Shown: one piece after another, positions 49,427-62,624 of the stretch | How positions within the stretch are numbered: position 1 is the first letter of the stretch | Layout of the letters: each line of letters begins with the position of its first letter | Source: Micromonospora profundi | GTDB taxonomy: Bacteria; Actinomycetota; Actinomycetes; Mycobacteriales; Micromonosporaceae | DNA: 64,000 nucleotides | Direction: 5' to 3' | NCBI RefSeq assembly: GCF_011927785.1 | Contig: NZ_JAATJK010000001.1 | Span: 6,636,501 to 6,700,500 of the forward strand | The notes under the pieces: model-generated | Database searches by the model: none | What the model was told of the DNA's origin: nothing | Seen by the model: only the letters and a program-made list of their open reading frames with translations | Made by a program: the position numbers and the translations under genes

Positions 49427-50112
49427 ACGCCCTGGTCCGGCTGCGGCTTGCCGGCTTCCTGCGTACCGGGCGGGCGTTGGCACCGCTGCTCGCCGGCCTC
49501 GTCGCGCTCGGCATCCTGTACGGCGGCGGCCGGGCCCAGCCGGCGGAGGCGTACGGCGTCTCGGCCGTGGTGCTCTTTCCGGTGCTCGCCTGGCAGACCA
49601 AGATCCTGCTGGACATCGAGCCGGACGTGCAGCGCCGCCTCGCCCAGGTGACGGTAGGGGTGGCCCGGGAGCGGGCGGCTGGGCTGCTCGCTGCAGGTGT
49701 CACGGCGCTTGTGGCGGTGTCCGTGGCGCTTGTCTTTCCGTGGCTGGTGGGCGGGGTCACCGGTCCGGCCGACCCGGGGGACCGGTCACTGCTGGCCGGG
49801 CTCACGCTGGGGCTGTGGGCGCACCTGCTGGTCGTACCGTCGGCGGTTGCCCTTGGCGCGCTGGCCAGCCGGGCGTCGGTGGGCGGCGCCGCGTACGGCG
49901 TCGCGGTGCTTGCCGTCGGTGGCGTCGGCGCGGTGGTGCTCGGGCTGAGCGATTCGGTGGTCCCCTGGCTGGCGCCGCCGATCATGGCCGCGGCCCGGAC
50001 GACCGCTGGCGACGCCGCCGCGCTCACACTTGTCGGACTTACCGTGTGGGCGTTGGCCTGGAGTGCCGCGGCCGTCGGCGGTTACCTGTGGCGGCGGCGG
50101 GCGCAGGGCTGA
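49423..50112 (+). CDS. ABC transporter permease
   Basis: A 229-residue integral membrane protein with about six hydrophobic segments (for example APLLAGLVALGILYG, LLAAGVTALVAVSVALVFPWLVGG, AAYGVAVLAVGGVGAVVLGL). No family motif is visible. The GTG at 49423 overlaps the ATPase stop (GTGA), so it is surely its partner. Direction and cargo of transport are unknown. Confidence 0.8.
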   Translation: MNALVRLRLAGFLRTGRALAPLLAGLVALGILYGGGRAQPAEAYGVSAVVLFPVLAWQTKILLDIEPDVQRRLAQVTVGVARERAAGLLAAGVTALVAVSVALVFPWLVGGVTGPADPGDRSLLAGLTLGLWAHLLVVPSAVALGALASRASVGGAAYGVAVLAVGGVGAVVLGLSDSVVPWLAPPIMAAARTTAGDAAALTLVGLTVWALAWSAAAVGGYLWRRRAQG

Positions 50113-50152
50113 CCACGCCAGAGTGCAGGTGACCCGGCTCACCGGGGGCGAT

Positions 50153-50182
50153 TTGGCGCTGGTGGGACAGGGCGCGTACTCT
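50153..50182 (+). promoter_or_regulatory. rplJL promoter
   Basis: TTGGCG and TACTCT with an 18-bp spacer, about 270 bases before rplJ, leaving a long leader. Confidence 0.6.
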
Positions 50183-50189
50183 TCAAACG

Positions 50190-50375
50190 TCATCCGTGTT
50201 GTCACGGATGAGGAACCACCCAGAGACCGCTGGTCACCGTGCTCCGGCACGGTCGAAGGTCCCGCGACACGGGCGACCCGCGTAGGGCGGCAAGCGTAAC
50301 TCGGCAGTGAGCATGGTCCGCCGACCGTGTCGATCCGCCGGCCCTCGCCCCGTGCGCCCTGCGCCGGGGTTTTTT
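50190..50375 (+). promoter_or_regulatory. L10-leader-like attenuator of rplJL
   Basis: A structured leader between the promoter and rplJ. Early in it CATCCGTG-TTGT-CACGGATG forms a hairpin, and CCGTGC...GCACGG another. It ends in an intrinsic-terminator hairpin. This fits feedback control in which the L10-L12 complex binds its leader RNA; the mechanism is inferred from position and structure. Confidence 0.55.
50348..50375 (+). terminator. Intrinsic terminator inside the rplJL leader
   Basis: A stem of CCCCG and GCGC (one bulged T) with GCGCCGGGG, loop CCT, followed by six T. It precedes the rplJ start by 76 bases, so it must be conditional (attenuation). Confidence 0.8.
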
Positions 50376-50451
50376 CGTTGTCGCCGCCTCCGCCTGACGT
50401 CCGGCTTCGGACGGTACGGGGATCAGCCTCGAGTAACGAGAGAGGAGGGAC

Positions 50452-51000
50452 ATGGCGGACAAGCCGATCCGGGCCGACAAGGCCACGGCCGTCGCTGAGC
50501 TGACCGAGAGCTTCCGCAGCGCGGGCGCTACCGTGCTGACCGAGTACCGGGGTCTGACGGTCTCCCAGCTCACCCAGCTGCGGCGCTCGCTCGGTGCCGA
50601 GACCAGCTACACGGTCGCGAAGAACACGCTGGCGAAGCGTGCTGCGACGGACGCAGGCATCACCGGCCTCGACGAGCTGTTCTCCGGTCCTACCGCGCTG
50701 ACTTTCGTTTCGGGCGACGTCGTCGAGGCGGCGAAGGGCCTTCGCGACTTCGCGAAGGCCAACCCGAAGCTCGTCATCAAGGGCGGTGTCTTCGAGGGCA
50801 AGGCCATTTCCGCGGCCGAGGTCACGAAGCTTGCCGACCTGGAGTCCCGTGAGGTGCTGCTGGCCAAGCTGGCCGGCGCGATGAAGGGCAACCTGAGCAA
50901 GGCCGCGGCCCTGTTCCAGGCTCCGCTCTCCAAGGCCGCCCGCGCGGCGGCCGCCCTGGCGGACAAGAAGCGCGAGCAGGAGGGCGCCGAGGCGGCCTGA
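50452..51000 (+). CDS. rplJ: 50S ribosomal protein L10
   Basis: A 182-residue L10 ([52 protein letters not shown]), the base of the L7/L12 stalk and the likely autoregulator of its operon. The C-terminal helix that binds L12 dimers is visible as an Ala/Lys-rich stretch. The ATG at 50452 has GAGAGGAGGG upstream. rplL follows 52 bp later. Confidence 0.97.
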   Translation: MADKPIRADKATAVAELTESFRSAGATVLTEYRGLTVSQLTQLRRSLGAETSYTVAKNTLAKRAATDAGITGLDELFSGPTALTFVSGDVVEAAKGLRDFAKANPKLVIKGGVFEGKAISAAEVTKLADLESREVLLAKLAGAMKGNLSKAAALFQAPLSKAARAAAALADKKREQEGAEAA

Positions 51001-51052
51001 GGCCCCGCGGCGCACCCACGTTCTTAGACAACCTTTAGAAAGGACGCCAGAT

Positions 51053-51436
51053 ATGGCGAAGCTCAGCACCGACGAGCTGCTCGACGCGTTCAAGGAGATG
51101 ACGCTGATCGAGCTCTCTGAGTTCGTGAAGCAGTTCGAGGACACCTTCGAGGTCACCGCTGCGGCCCCGGTCGCCGTGGCCGCCGCCGGTGGGGCTCCGG
51201 CCGCCGCCGAGGCCGAGCCGGAGAAGGACGAGTTCGACGTCGTCCTCGAGGCTGACGGTGGCAAGAAGATCCAGGTCATCAAGGTCGTGCGCGAGCTGAC
51301 CGGCCTGGGCCTCAAGGAGGCCAAGGACGCGGTCGAGTCCGCGCCGAAGGCCATCCTGGAGAAGGTCAACAAGGAGACCGCCGAGAAGGCCAAGGCCAAG
51401 CTCGAGGGCGAAGGCGCCAAGGTCACCCTCAAGTGA
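51053..51436 (+). CDS. rplL: 50S ribosomal protein L7/L12
   Basis: A 127-residue L7/L12: N-terminal dimerisation domain ([29 protein letters not shown]), Ala-rich hinge, and C-terminal factor-binding domain ([42 protein letters not shown]). It recruits translation GTPases. A hairpin follows the stop. Confidence 0.98.
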   Translation: MAKLSTDELLDAFKEMTLIELSEFVKQFEDTFEVTAAAPVAVAAAGGAPAAAEAEPEKDEFDVVLEADGGKKIQVIKVVRELTGLGLKEAKDAVESAPKAILEKVNKETAEKAKAKLEGEGAKVTLK

Positions 51437-51490
51437 CCTGAGCTCCACTAGCGCTGCGTTCCGGTTCGTGAGCCGGGGCACCATCGCGTC

Positions 51491-51529
51491 ACGGCGGGCG
51501 GTGATCCGACAGGGATCGCCGCCCGCCGT
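51491..51529 (+). terminator. Terminator after rplL
   Basis: A 17-bp stem with one mismatch (ACGGCGGGCGGTGATCC and its partner) around a five-base loop, 54 bases after the rplL stop. No T tract. Confidence 0.7.
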
Positions 51530-51852
51530 GTTGGTGTACCGGTGTGACAGCTGCCTTGAGCTGGGCGCCGATCGGGGTCGCCGACCATCCGGACGAGCGT
51601 CGACGGTCGCCCTCAGGTGGGAAAGAGAGGACGACCCGGATACCGGGCCTTGACGCGGCCCCGGCCTGCCAGGCACGCTGACACCAGCAAGACACCGCGC
51701 TTGCGACGGCCACGATGTGGGTATGTCAGCGGCGGCACCATCGCCGCAGCAACATCCCGAGCGGCCCGACGGGAACGTTGCGTTCCGAGCGGCCCGGCAG
51801 CCCCGGTTTTCCGGGGGCCAGGGCGCGTTCCGCAACGACCTGCGGGTTGGGC

Positions 51853-51881
51853 TGGACAGCGGTTAGCCTCTCGGCTACACT
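51853..51881 (+). promoter_or_regulatory. rpoBC promoter
   Basis: TGGACA and TACACT separated by exactly 17 bp, about 130 bases before rpoB. The 330 bp between the rplL terminator and this promoter contain no gene. The leader carries an in-frame ATG at 51922. Confidence 0.65.
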
Positions 51882-52008
51882 GCTAGTTTGCGCTGCCTTC
51901 CGACTAGACCCCTGCTCGGAAATGTCCGGTTATGGATATTTCTGGTGGGGTCATTGGAGTGCACGCGTACCAGCCGTTCTGCAGCACCGGTCCTCGGAAG
52001 GACGCATC

Positions 52009-55000
52009 TTGGCAGCTTCCCGCCCTGCGAAGACCAGTCGTACGTCGAGCGCATTCGCTCCCCGCCGAGTTTCATTCGGCAGGATCACCGAACACCTCGA
52101 GGTCCCCAACCTCCTCGCCATTCAGAACGAGTCCTTCGACTGGCTCGTCGGCAACGAGGGTTGGCAGGGCCGGTCGGCGGACGACCCGCACGCACGCTCG
52201 GGTCTCGCGGAGATCCTTGAAGAGATCAGTCCCATTGAGGACTTCTCCGGCACCATGTCGCTGTCCTTCTCAGCGCCGCGCTTCGACGAGGTCAAGGCCT
52301 CGATCGAGGAGTGCAAGGAGAAGGACCTGACCTACTGCGCTCCGCTGTTCGTGACCGCGGAGTTCACCAACAACACCACCGGCGAGATCAAGAGCCAGAC
52401 GGTGTTCATGGGTGACTTCCCGATGATGACGCCCAAGGGCACCTTCGTCATCAACGGCACCGAGCGCGTCGTCGTCAGCCAGCTCGTCCGGTCCCCGGGC
52501 GTGTACTTCGACAAGCAGCCGGACAAGACCTCCGACCGTGACCTCTCCAGCGTCAAGGTCATCCCGAGTCGGGGTGCCTGGCTGGAGTTCGACATCGACA
52601 AGCGCGACACGGTCGGCGTACGTATCGACCGTAAGCGCCGGCAGGCCGTCACCGTCCTGCTCAAGGCCATCGGATGGTCGGCCGAGCGGATCCGTGAGCG
52701 GTTCGGCTGGTCCGAGCTGATGATGACCACGCTCGAGAAGGACCACATCGCCGGCCAGGATGAGGCCCTGCTAGACATCTACCGCAAGCTGCGCCCTGGC
52801 GAGCCGCCGACGCGCGAGAACGCCCAGACCCTGCTCGACAACCTCTTCTTCAACCCGAAGAGGTACGACGTCGCCAAGGTCGGGCGCTACAAGTTCAACA
52901 AGAAGCTCGAAGTCGACGTGCCGATCACCACAGGCACGCTGACCGAGGACGACATCGTCGCCACCGTGGAGTACCTGTGCCGGCTGCACGCCGGCGAGGA
53001 CGGCTACGAGGCCGACGACATCGACCACTTCGGCAACCGTCGTCTGCGGACCGTGGGCGAGCTGATCCAGAACCAGGTTCGGGTCGGCCTGTCCCGGATG
53101 GAGCGGGTCGTCCGTGAGCGGATGACCACGCAGGACGTCGAGGCGATCACCCCGCAGACCCTGATCAACATCCGCCCGGTGGTGGCGGCGATCAAGGAGT
53201 TCTTCGGGACGTCGCAGCTGTCCCAGTTCATGGACCAGACCAACCCGCTGGCGGGCCTGACCCACCGGCGCCGGCTGAGCGCGCTCGGCCCGGGTGGTCT
53301 GTCCCGGGAGCGGGCCGGCTTCGAGGTCCGCGACGTGCACCCGTCCCACTATGGCCGGATGTGCCCGATCGAGACGCCGGAAGGCCCGAACATCGGCCTG
53401 ATCGGCGCGCTGTCCACCTTCGCCCGGGTCAACCCGTTCGGCTTCATCGAGACGCCGTACCGGAAGGTCGTCGACGGTCGGGTCACCGACCAGATCGACT
53501 ACCTGACCGCGGACGAGGAGGACCGGTTCGTCAAGGCCCAGGCCAACGCGCCGCTGAAGGCCGACGGCACGTTCGCCGAGGACCGGGTCCTGTGTCGCCG
53601 TAAGGGCGGCGAGACCGAGGACGTCGTCCCCAGCGCCGTCGACTACATGGACGTCTCGCCCCGGCAGATGACCTCCGTGGCGACCGCCATGATCCCGTTC
53701 CTCGAGCACGACGACGCCAACCGGGCACTGATGGGCGCGAACATGCAGCGCCAGGCTGTGCCGCTGGTCAAGGCCGAGGCGCCGCTCGTGGGTACGGGCA
53801 TGGAGTACCGGGCCGCGGTCGACGCTGGCGACGTGGTGGTCGCCGAGGTCGGCGGTGTGATCGAGGATCTCTGCGCCGACTACGTCACCATCCACCAGGA
53901 CGACGGCCACCGCCGGACGTACCTGCTGCACAAGTTCCGCCGCTCCAACGCCGGCTCCTGCGTCAACCAGAAGCCGGTGGTCTTCGAGGGCGACCGCGTC
54001 GAGGCCGGTCAGGTCATCGCCGACGGGCCGTGCACCGACGAAGGCGAGATGGCGCTCGGGCGCAACCTGCTCGTGGCGTTCATGTGCTGGGAGGGCCACA
54101 ACTACGAGGACGCGATCATCCTGTCGCAGCGCCTCGTGCAGCAGGACGTGCTCACCTCGATCCACATCGAGGAGCACGAGGTCGACGCCCGGGACACCAA
54201 GCTCGGCCCGGAGGAGATCACCCGCGACATCCCGAACGTCAGCGAGGAAATGCTCGCCGACCTCGACGAGCGCGGCATCATCCGGATCGGCGCCGAGGTA
54301 GTCCCCGGCGACATCCTGGTCGGCAAGGTCACGCCCAAGGGCGAGACCGAGCTGACCCCGGAGGAGCGGCTGCTCCGCGCGATCTTCGGTGAGAAGGCGC
54401 GTGAGGTTCGGGACACCTCGCTGAAGGTGCCGCACGGCGAGACCGGCACGGTCATCGGTGTGCGCACGTTCTCCCGCGAGGACGGCGACGAGTTGCCGCC
54501 GGGTGTCAACGAGCTGGTCCGGGTCTACGTCGCCCAGAAGCGCAAGATCCAGGACGGCGACAAGCTCGCCGGCCGCCACGGCAACAAGGGCGTCATCTCG
54601 AAGATCCTGCCGATCGAGGACATGCCGTTCCTGGAGGACGGCACCCCCGTCGACATCGTGCTCAACCCGCTGGGTGTGCCGAGCCGGATGAACATCGGCC
54701 AGGTGCTGGAGACGCACCTCGGCTGGGTGGCCAAGACCGGTTGGAAGGTCGAGGGCGACGACACGGAGTGGAAGCGGCAGCTGCGCTCGATCGACGCGCA
54801 CGAGTCCGAGGGTGACACGAATGTGGCCACCCCGGTCTTCGACGGTGCCCGCGAGGCCGAGATCTCGGGCCTGCTGGCGTCGACGCTGCCCAACCGTGAC
54901 GGCAACCAGCTGATCGGTTCCAGTGGCAAGGCGCAGCTGTACGACGGCCGCTCCGGTGAGCCGCTGCCGGACCCGATCGCGGTTGGCTACATCTACATCC

Positions 55001-55440
55001 TGAAGCTCAACCACCTGGTCGACGACAAGATCCACGCTCGGTCGACCGGCCCGTACTCGATGATCACGCAGCAGCCGCTGGGTGGTAAGGCGCAGTTCGG
55101 TGGTCAGCGTTTCGGTGAGATGGAGTGCTGGGCGATGCAGGCGTACGGCGCTGCCTACGCCCTGCAGGAGTTGCTCACGATCAAGTCCGACGACGTTCTC
55201 GGCCGGGTGAAGGTCTACGAGGCCATCGTCAAGGGCGAGAACATCCCGGAGCCGGGCATCCCGGAGTCGTTCAAGGTGCTGCTCAAGGAGCTGCAGTCGC
55301 TGTGCCTCAACGTTGAGGTGCTGTCCAGCGACGGTGTGGCCCTGGAGATGCGCGAGACCGACGACGAGGTGTTCCGGGCCGCCGAGGAGCTGGGCATCGA
55401 CCTGTCCCGGCGCGAGCCGAGCTCGGTCGAAGAGGTGTAA
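52009..55440 (+). CDS. rpoB: DNA-directed RNA polymerase subunit beta
   Basis: A 1143-residue beta subunit. The TTG at 52009 begins [10 protein letters not shown], matches the (M)AASR start of actinobacterial homologues and has GAAGGA upstream; an in-frame ATG at 51922 would add 29 unusual residues. The rifampicin region reads [31 protein letters not shown], wild type at the common resistance positions (Asp, His and Ser present). The C-terminal [17 protein letters not shown] and GxxIP...PESFKVL segments are intact. It forms an operon with rpoC, 121 bp away. Confidence 0.97.
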   Translation: MAASRPAKTSRTSSAFAPRRVSFGRITEHLEVPNLLAIQNESFDWLVGNEGWQGRSADDPHARSGLAEILEEISPIEDFSGTMSLSFSAPRFDEVKASIEECKEKDLTYCAPLFVTAEFTNNTTGEIKSQTVFMGDFPMMTPKGTFVINGTERVVVSQLVRSPGVYFDKQPDKTSDRDLSSVKVIPSRGAWLEFDIDKRDTVGVRIDRKRRQAVTVLLKAIGWSAERIRERFGWSELMMTTLEKDHIAGQDEALLDIYRKLRPGEPPTRENAQTLLDNLFFNPKRYDVAKVGRYKFNKKLEVDVPITTGTLTEDDIVATVEYLCRLHAGEDGYEADDIDHFGNRRLRTVGELIQNQVRVGLSRMERVVRERMTTQDVEAITPQTLINIRPVVAAIKEFFGTSQLSQFMDQTNPLAGLTHRRRLSALGPGGLSRERAGFEVRDVHPSHYGRMCPIETPEGPNIGLIGALSTFARVNPFGFIETPYRKVVDGRVTDQIDYLTADEEDRFVKAQANAPLKADGTFAEDRVLCRRKGGETEDVVPSAVDYMDVSPRQMTSVATAMIPFLEHDDANRALMGANMQRQAVPLVKAEAPLVGTGMEYRAAVDAGDVVVAEVGGVIEDLCADYVTIHQDDGHRRTYLLHKFRRSNAGSCVNQKPVVFEGDRVEAGQVIADGPCTDEGEMALGRNLLVAFMCWEGHNYEDAIILSQRLVQQDVLTSIHIEEHEVDARDTKLGPEEITRDIPNVSEEMLADLDERGIIRIGAEVVPGDILVGKVTPKGETELTPEERLLRAIFGEKAREVRDTSLKVPHGETGTVIGVRTFSREDGDELPPGVNELVRVYVAQKRKIQDGDKLAGRHGNKGVISKILPIEDMPFLEDGTPVDIVLNPLGVPSRMNIGQVLETHLGWVAKTGWKVEGDDTEWKRQLRSIDAHESEGDTNVATPVFDGAREAEISGLLASTLPNRDGNQLIGSSGKAQLYDGRSGEPLPDPIAVGYIYILKLNHLVDDKIHARSTGPYSMITQQPLGGKAQFGGQRFGEMECWAMQAYGAAYALQELLTIKSDDVLGRVKVYEAIVKGENIPEPGIPESFKVLLKELQSLCLNVEVLSSDGVALEMRETDDEVFRAAEELGIDLSRREPSSVEEV

Positions 55441-55448
55441 GTGGTGAG

Positions 55449-55518
55449 GGTTGGGGGCCGACCGACCCGCTCTGGGCGGTCAAGCTTGATCCCGACGCGG
55501 GTCGGACGGCCCCCAACC
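55449..55518 (+). other. 22-bp hairpin between rpoB and rpoC
   Basis: Arms 55449-55470 (GGTTGGGGGCCGACCGACCC...) and 55497-55518 pair at 21 of 22 positions around a 26-base loop. It lies in the intercistronic gap and may be a processing or stability element, or a partial terminator. Confidence 0.75.
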
Positions 55519-55561
55519 TCGCCCATGATCTAGCTGTAAAGACGACGACATAGGGGACATA

Positions 55562-59455
<3,894 letters not shown>

Positions 59456-59465
59456 GCACCAGTAC

Positions 59466-59501
59466 CGACGAGGCCCCCGGCACCTGCCGGGGGCCTCGTC
59501 G
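59466..59501 (+). terminator. Terminator after rpoC
   Basis: A perfect 16-bp stem (CGACGAGGCCCCCGGC with its complement) with loop ACCT, ten bases after the rpoC stop. Confidence 0.85.
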
Positions 59502-59547
59502 TGTCCGGACCGCCCCGGCCACGGGCGGGGTTCGGCATGATGGAGGC

Positions 59548-59916
59548 ATGACGACAGCACCCGGGCAGGTGCCCGTCGCGTTTCAGGGCGTGCGCCACCC
59601 GCTGGATCCCGATCCGGCCCGCGCCACGAAGGCACGGGCGGTATTCGCGTTGGGGCTGCTCGGCATGCTCACCGGCCTGTTCATCGGCGGGGTGGTGCCG
59701 GCGACGGTGGCACTCCAGTTGGCGCGGCAGGCTCGCCGGGAGGCGTACTCCTCGGGGGGTTTCCTCACCGGTGGCGCCTGGTTGCGGCGCGGAGAGCGGA
59801 TGGCGTGGATCGGCCTGGTGCTGGTCGCGGTCAGCGTGGTCGCCGCCGTGGTGATCGGCGTGGTCCGGTTGGCGGACATGCCGTTCGGCCATGACTACCC
59901 GGCGAACATGGACTGA
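59548..59916 (+). CDS. Small membrane protein of unknown function
   Basis: A 122-residue protein with two clear membrane segments (VFALGLLGMLTGLFIGGVVPATVAL and WIGLVLVAVSVVAAVVIGVV) and a basic cytoplasmic loop (RQARREAYSSGGFLTGGAWLRRGERM). The layout resembles DUF4190-type proteins. CATGAT and GGAGG lie just before the ATG at 59548. It precedes another membrane protein of similar style. Confidence 0.75.
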   Translation: MTTAPGQVPVAFQGVRHPLDPDPARATKARAVFALGLLGMLTGLFIGGVVPATVALQLARQARREAYSSGGFLTGGAWLRRGERMAWIGLVLVAVSVVAAVVIGVVRLADMPFGHDYPANMD

Positions 59917-60017
59917 TCCGGCCGCGGTCGCGTCGGCGCGGGCGGCGTCGCGCCCGGCCGGTAGCCTGGCCGGTGTCCGCCGTGCGGCGGTGGTGGCCCT
60001 GTCGACAGGAGGACCTC

Positions 60018-61172
60018 GTGACGGAACCGGCGCGGCCCCCGGCGGACGAGCCGGCCGGGCATCCTGGCGCGCCGGCCTCCGGCCCGGCCCCGTCCGAGCC
60101 GAGTGGCTGGGCACGACCCGACCCGGCCGACCAGCCAGGCGCCTCCGCGGCCTCTCCCGATTCGGGTACGTCGCCGGCGCCCTCACCCGACCGCGCGTCG
60201 GCCGGGAACGAGTCGTCCCCGCCCGCCTGGGGCGATGCGCCACGTTCGTCACCACCGTCCGGGTGGGGCGAGCCGCCTCTCTCGTCGCCGCCTTCGGTTT
60301 GGGGCGACGCGCCCCGTTCGGCGCCGGTGTCCGGTTGGGGTGCGCCCGCGCCAGGTTGGGGTGCCCCTCCCGCCGGCTGGGCTACGGCCCCCGGCTCCGG
60401 CCAACCCGACCCGGGTTCCGGTGCCTCGACACCGCCGGGGTGGGGTCCGCCGTCGTCCGAGCCAGGTGCGCCACAAGGGTGGACGCAGCCGCCGGCATCC
60501 GGCGCGCCGCAAGGTTGGGCGCAGCCGCAGTCCGGGCCTGGTGGGCCGCAGGGGTGGGCGCAGGCGCCGGGATCCGGTGAGCCGCAAGGTTGGGCGCAGC
60601 CTGGGCCTGGTGGGCCGCAGGGGTGGTCGTCGCCGTCCGGGCCCGGTGCGCCGCAGGGGTGGGCGCAAGCTCCGGGCTCTGGTGGACCGCAGGGGTGGGG
60701 GCAGCCGCAGTCGGGTGGGCCGGGGTGGGGGATGGCGCCCGCTCGGCCGGTGCCGCCGCCCAGTGATGATCAGCGCCGGCCGCCGAAGCGGGTGGAGGCG
60801 GTGTCCGGCACGCCGTTCGGTGTGGTGCACCTGGACGTGCCGCCGGTCACCTCCGGGCTGGCCATCGGTGCGCTCGTCGCGGGGATCGCGTCGATCCTGA
60901 TCTCGCTGCTGGTGCTCTGCTTCGGGGTGGCGTTCGTCAACGACGGCGGGGCCTGGGCATCCGGTGCGTTCACGGTGGTCGGGGTGCTGGCGGGGGTGGC
61001 GGCGATCGTCGCCGGCCTGCTCGGCCAGCGCCAGATCCGGCGGCCGACCGAGCCACCTGCGGTGCGGTTCACCGGCCGAGGGCTGGCGGTGGCCGGGATC
61101 AGCTGCGGGGCTGTGGGGGCGCTGCTCAGCCTCCTCGGACTGGGTCTGGCGCTGCTGCTCACCTTCGCGTGA
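60018..61172 (+). CDS. Gly/Pro/Gln/Trp repeat protein with C-terminal DUF4190-like membrane domain
   Basis: A 384-residue protein. Residues 1-245 are low complexity: Pro/Ser-rich, then GWG(A/E)P-type units, then seven PQGW units within GAPQGWAQ and GPQGWAQ repeats. The last 130 residues hold three or four membrane segments (LAIGALVAGIASILISLLVLCFGVAFV, FTVVGVLAGVAAIVAGLLGQRQIR, LAVAGISCGAVGALLSLLGLGLALLLTF), with the alternating layout of DUF4190 proteins. The GTG at 60018 follows AGGAGG at good spacing. The function is unknown; the long cytoplasmic tail may recruit partners. Confidence 0.78.
   Translation: MTEPARPPADEPAGHPGAPASGPAPSEPSGWARPDPADQPGASAASPDSGTSPAPSPDRASAGNESSPPAWGDAPRSSPPSGWGEPPLSSPPSVWGDAPRSAPVSGWGAPAPGWGAPPAGWATAPGSGQPDPGSGASTPPGWGPPSSEPGAPQGWTQPPASGAPQGWAQPQSGPGGPQGWAQAPGSGEPQGWAQPGPGGPQGWSSPSGPGAPQGWAQAPGSGGPQGWGQPQSGGPGWGMAPARPVPPPSDDQRRPPKRVEAVSGTPFGVVHLDVPPVTSGLAIGALVAGIASILISLLVLCFGVAFVNDGGAWASGAFTVVGVLAGVAAIVAGLLGQRQIRRPTEPPAVRFTGRGLAVAGISCGAVGALLSLLGLGLALLLTFA
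60466..60717 (+). repeat. In-frame PQGW tandem repeats
   Basis: Seven imperfect units of about 11-13 codons each with a CCGCAAGG(G/T)TGG core, coding for (A/G/E)PQGW(A/S/T/G). Part of the low-complexity region of the preceding gene. Confidence 0.8.
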
Positions 61173-61702
61173 GGGCGGCGACCGGGCCACGTGAGGACGG
61201 TCACCGACGCGAGCTTCGTCGCAGCTCTCGGACCAGGTCTGCGGTGCCTGGTCCGGGGGCGACGGGTGGTGCGGCGGGCAAGCCGGTACACTTGTATTCG
61301 TAGGTGCCCTTCGCGGGCGACGAGGCAGGACGAGATCCGGCCGGCGAGCGTGAGACGTTCGCCGGGCCATTCCGTTTTGACCTGGGCGGCTGTGGTAGGT
61401 ACTCTTTCCCCTTGTGCCCGGGCGTGCCCGGGCAACTCGTGCGTGCGCTGGATCTGATAGTCCGGGCGGCGGCACGACAAGCCAGAGATCCGGGGCGGGG
61501 CGACCCGCGTGCCGGTGACAAACCCCGGTACGCCGCGAAAGCGTCCGCACCGGGACCGTGAGTGGGGCGACACGCCCGACCGCGGGTACCGGGGCCTCCG
61601 CAAGGCGGCCCTGGTCGGAATGTAGGAGAGCCGGTCATCAGGCCGGCTAACGAGCAGACGGCGCGGCCGCGACAGCGCGGCCGAAGGGAGCGGAGAAACC
61701 CG
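61173..61702 (+). other. 530-bp gap with rpsL promoter and long leader
   Basis: No gene is visible. A strong promoter lies at 61377-61405 and leaves a leader of about 290 bases before rpsL, rich in GC dyads (for example GCGCGGCCGCGACAGCGCGG near 61662-61683). A TACACT at 61287-61292 could be a second -10 element. Confidence 0.55.
61377..61405 (+). promoter_or_regulatory. str operon (rpsL) promoter
   Basis: TTGACC and TACTCT with a 17-bp spacer, a near-consensus sigma-70 promoter. Confidence 0.75.
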
Positions 61703-62077
61703 GTGCCCACGATCCAGCAGCTGGTCCGAAAGGGCCGCCAGGCTAAGACGAGCAAGACCAAGACCCCGGCGCTGAAGGGTTCCCCTCAGCGGCGCGGCGT
61801 GTGCACCCGCGTGTACACCACCACCCCCAAGAAGCCGAACTCGGCGCTGCGCAAGGTCGCTCGTGTGAAGCTCAGCAGCCAGATCGAGGTGACCGCCTAC
61901 ATCCCGGGCGTCGGTCACAACCTGCAGGAGCACTCGATCGTGCTCGTTCGCGGCGGCCGGGTGAAGGACCTCCCCGGCGTGCGTTACAAGATCGTCCGCG
62001 GCTCGCTGGACACCCAGGGTGTCCGCAACCGCAAGCAGGCGCGCAGCCGTTACGGCGCGAAGAAGGAGAAGAGCTGA
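61703..62077 (+). CDS. rpsL: 30S ribosomal protein S12
   Basis: A 124-residue S12 ([76 protein letters not shown]). Both lysines linked to streptomycin resistance mutations (in TPKKPNS and GRVKDLPG) are wild type. The GTG at 61703 lies downstream of GGGAGCGGAG. It is the first gene of the str operon. Confidence 0.97.
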   Translation: MPTIQQLVRKGRQAKTSKTKTPALKGSPQRRGVCTRVYTTTPKKPNSALRKVARVKLSSQIEVTAYIPGVGHNLQEHSIVLVRGGRVKDLPGVRYKIVRGSLDTQGVRNRKQARSRYGAKKEKS

Positions 62078-62078
62078 C

Positions 62079-62549
62079 ATGCCGCGTAAAGGACCCGCTC
62101 CGCGGCGGCCGCTGGTCGCTGACCCGGTGTACAACTCGCCGCTGGTCACCCAGCTGGTAAACAAGATCCTGCTGCGCGGCAAGCGCCAGCTCGCCGAATC
62201 GATCGTGTACGCGGCCCTCGAGGGCTGCCGCGAGAAGTCCGGCACCGACCCGGTCGTCACCCTCAAGCGGGCGATGGACAACGTCAAGCCGACCCTCGAG
62301 GTGCGCAGCCGTCGTGTCGGTGGCGCCACCTACCAGGTTCCGGTCGAGGTTCGTCCGACCCGGGCGACCACCCTGGGTCTGCGCTGGCTGGTGACGTACT
62401 CCCGCGCCCGCCGCGAGAAGACCATGGTCGAGCGGCTGATGAACGAGCTGCTGGACGCGAGCAACGGCCTCGGTGCCGCCGTCAAGCGGCGCGAGGACAC
62501 GCACAAGATGGCCGAGTCGAACAAGGCCTTCGCGCACTACCGCTGGTAA
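62079..62549 (+). CDS. rpsG: 30S ribosomal protein S7
   Basis: A 156-residue S7 ([96 protein letters not shown]), the primary 16S rRNA-binding protein of the head. The ATG at 62079 is one base after the rpsL stop, with AAGGAG inside the end of rpsL. Confidence 0.98.
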   Translation: MPRKGPAPRRPLVADPVYNSPLVTQLVNKILLRGKRQLAESIVYAALEGCREKSGTDPVVTLKRAMDNVKPTLEVRSRRVGGATYQVPVEVRPTRATTLGLRWLVTYSRARREKTMVERLMNELLDASNGLGAAVKRREDTHKMAESNKAFAHYRW

Positions 62550-62555
62550 CACCCT

Positions 62556-62584
62556 GGTTCCGGCGTCCCACGGACGCCGGAACC
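62556..62584 (+). other. Hairpin between rpsG and fusA
   Basis: A perfect 13-bp stem (GGTTCCGGCGTCC with its complement) with a three-base loop, six bases after the rpsG stop. It may partly terminate transcription or act in processing and so set the rpsG:fusA ratio. Confidence 0.65.
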
Positions 62585-62624
62585 GCCACCAGTTGAGTCG
62601 AGACGACGATAAGTAGGGATTGAA

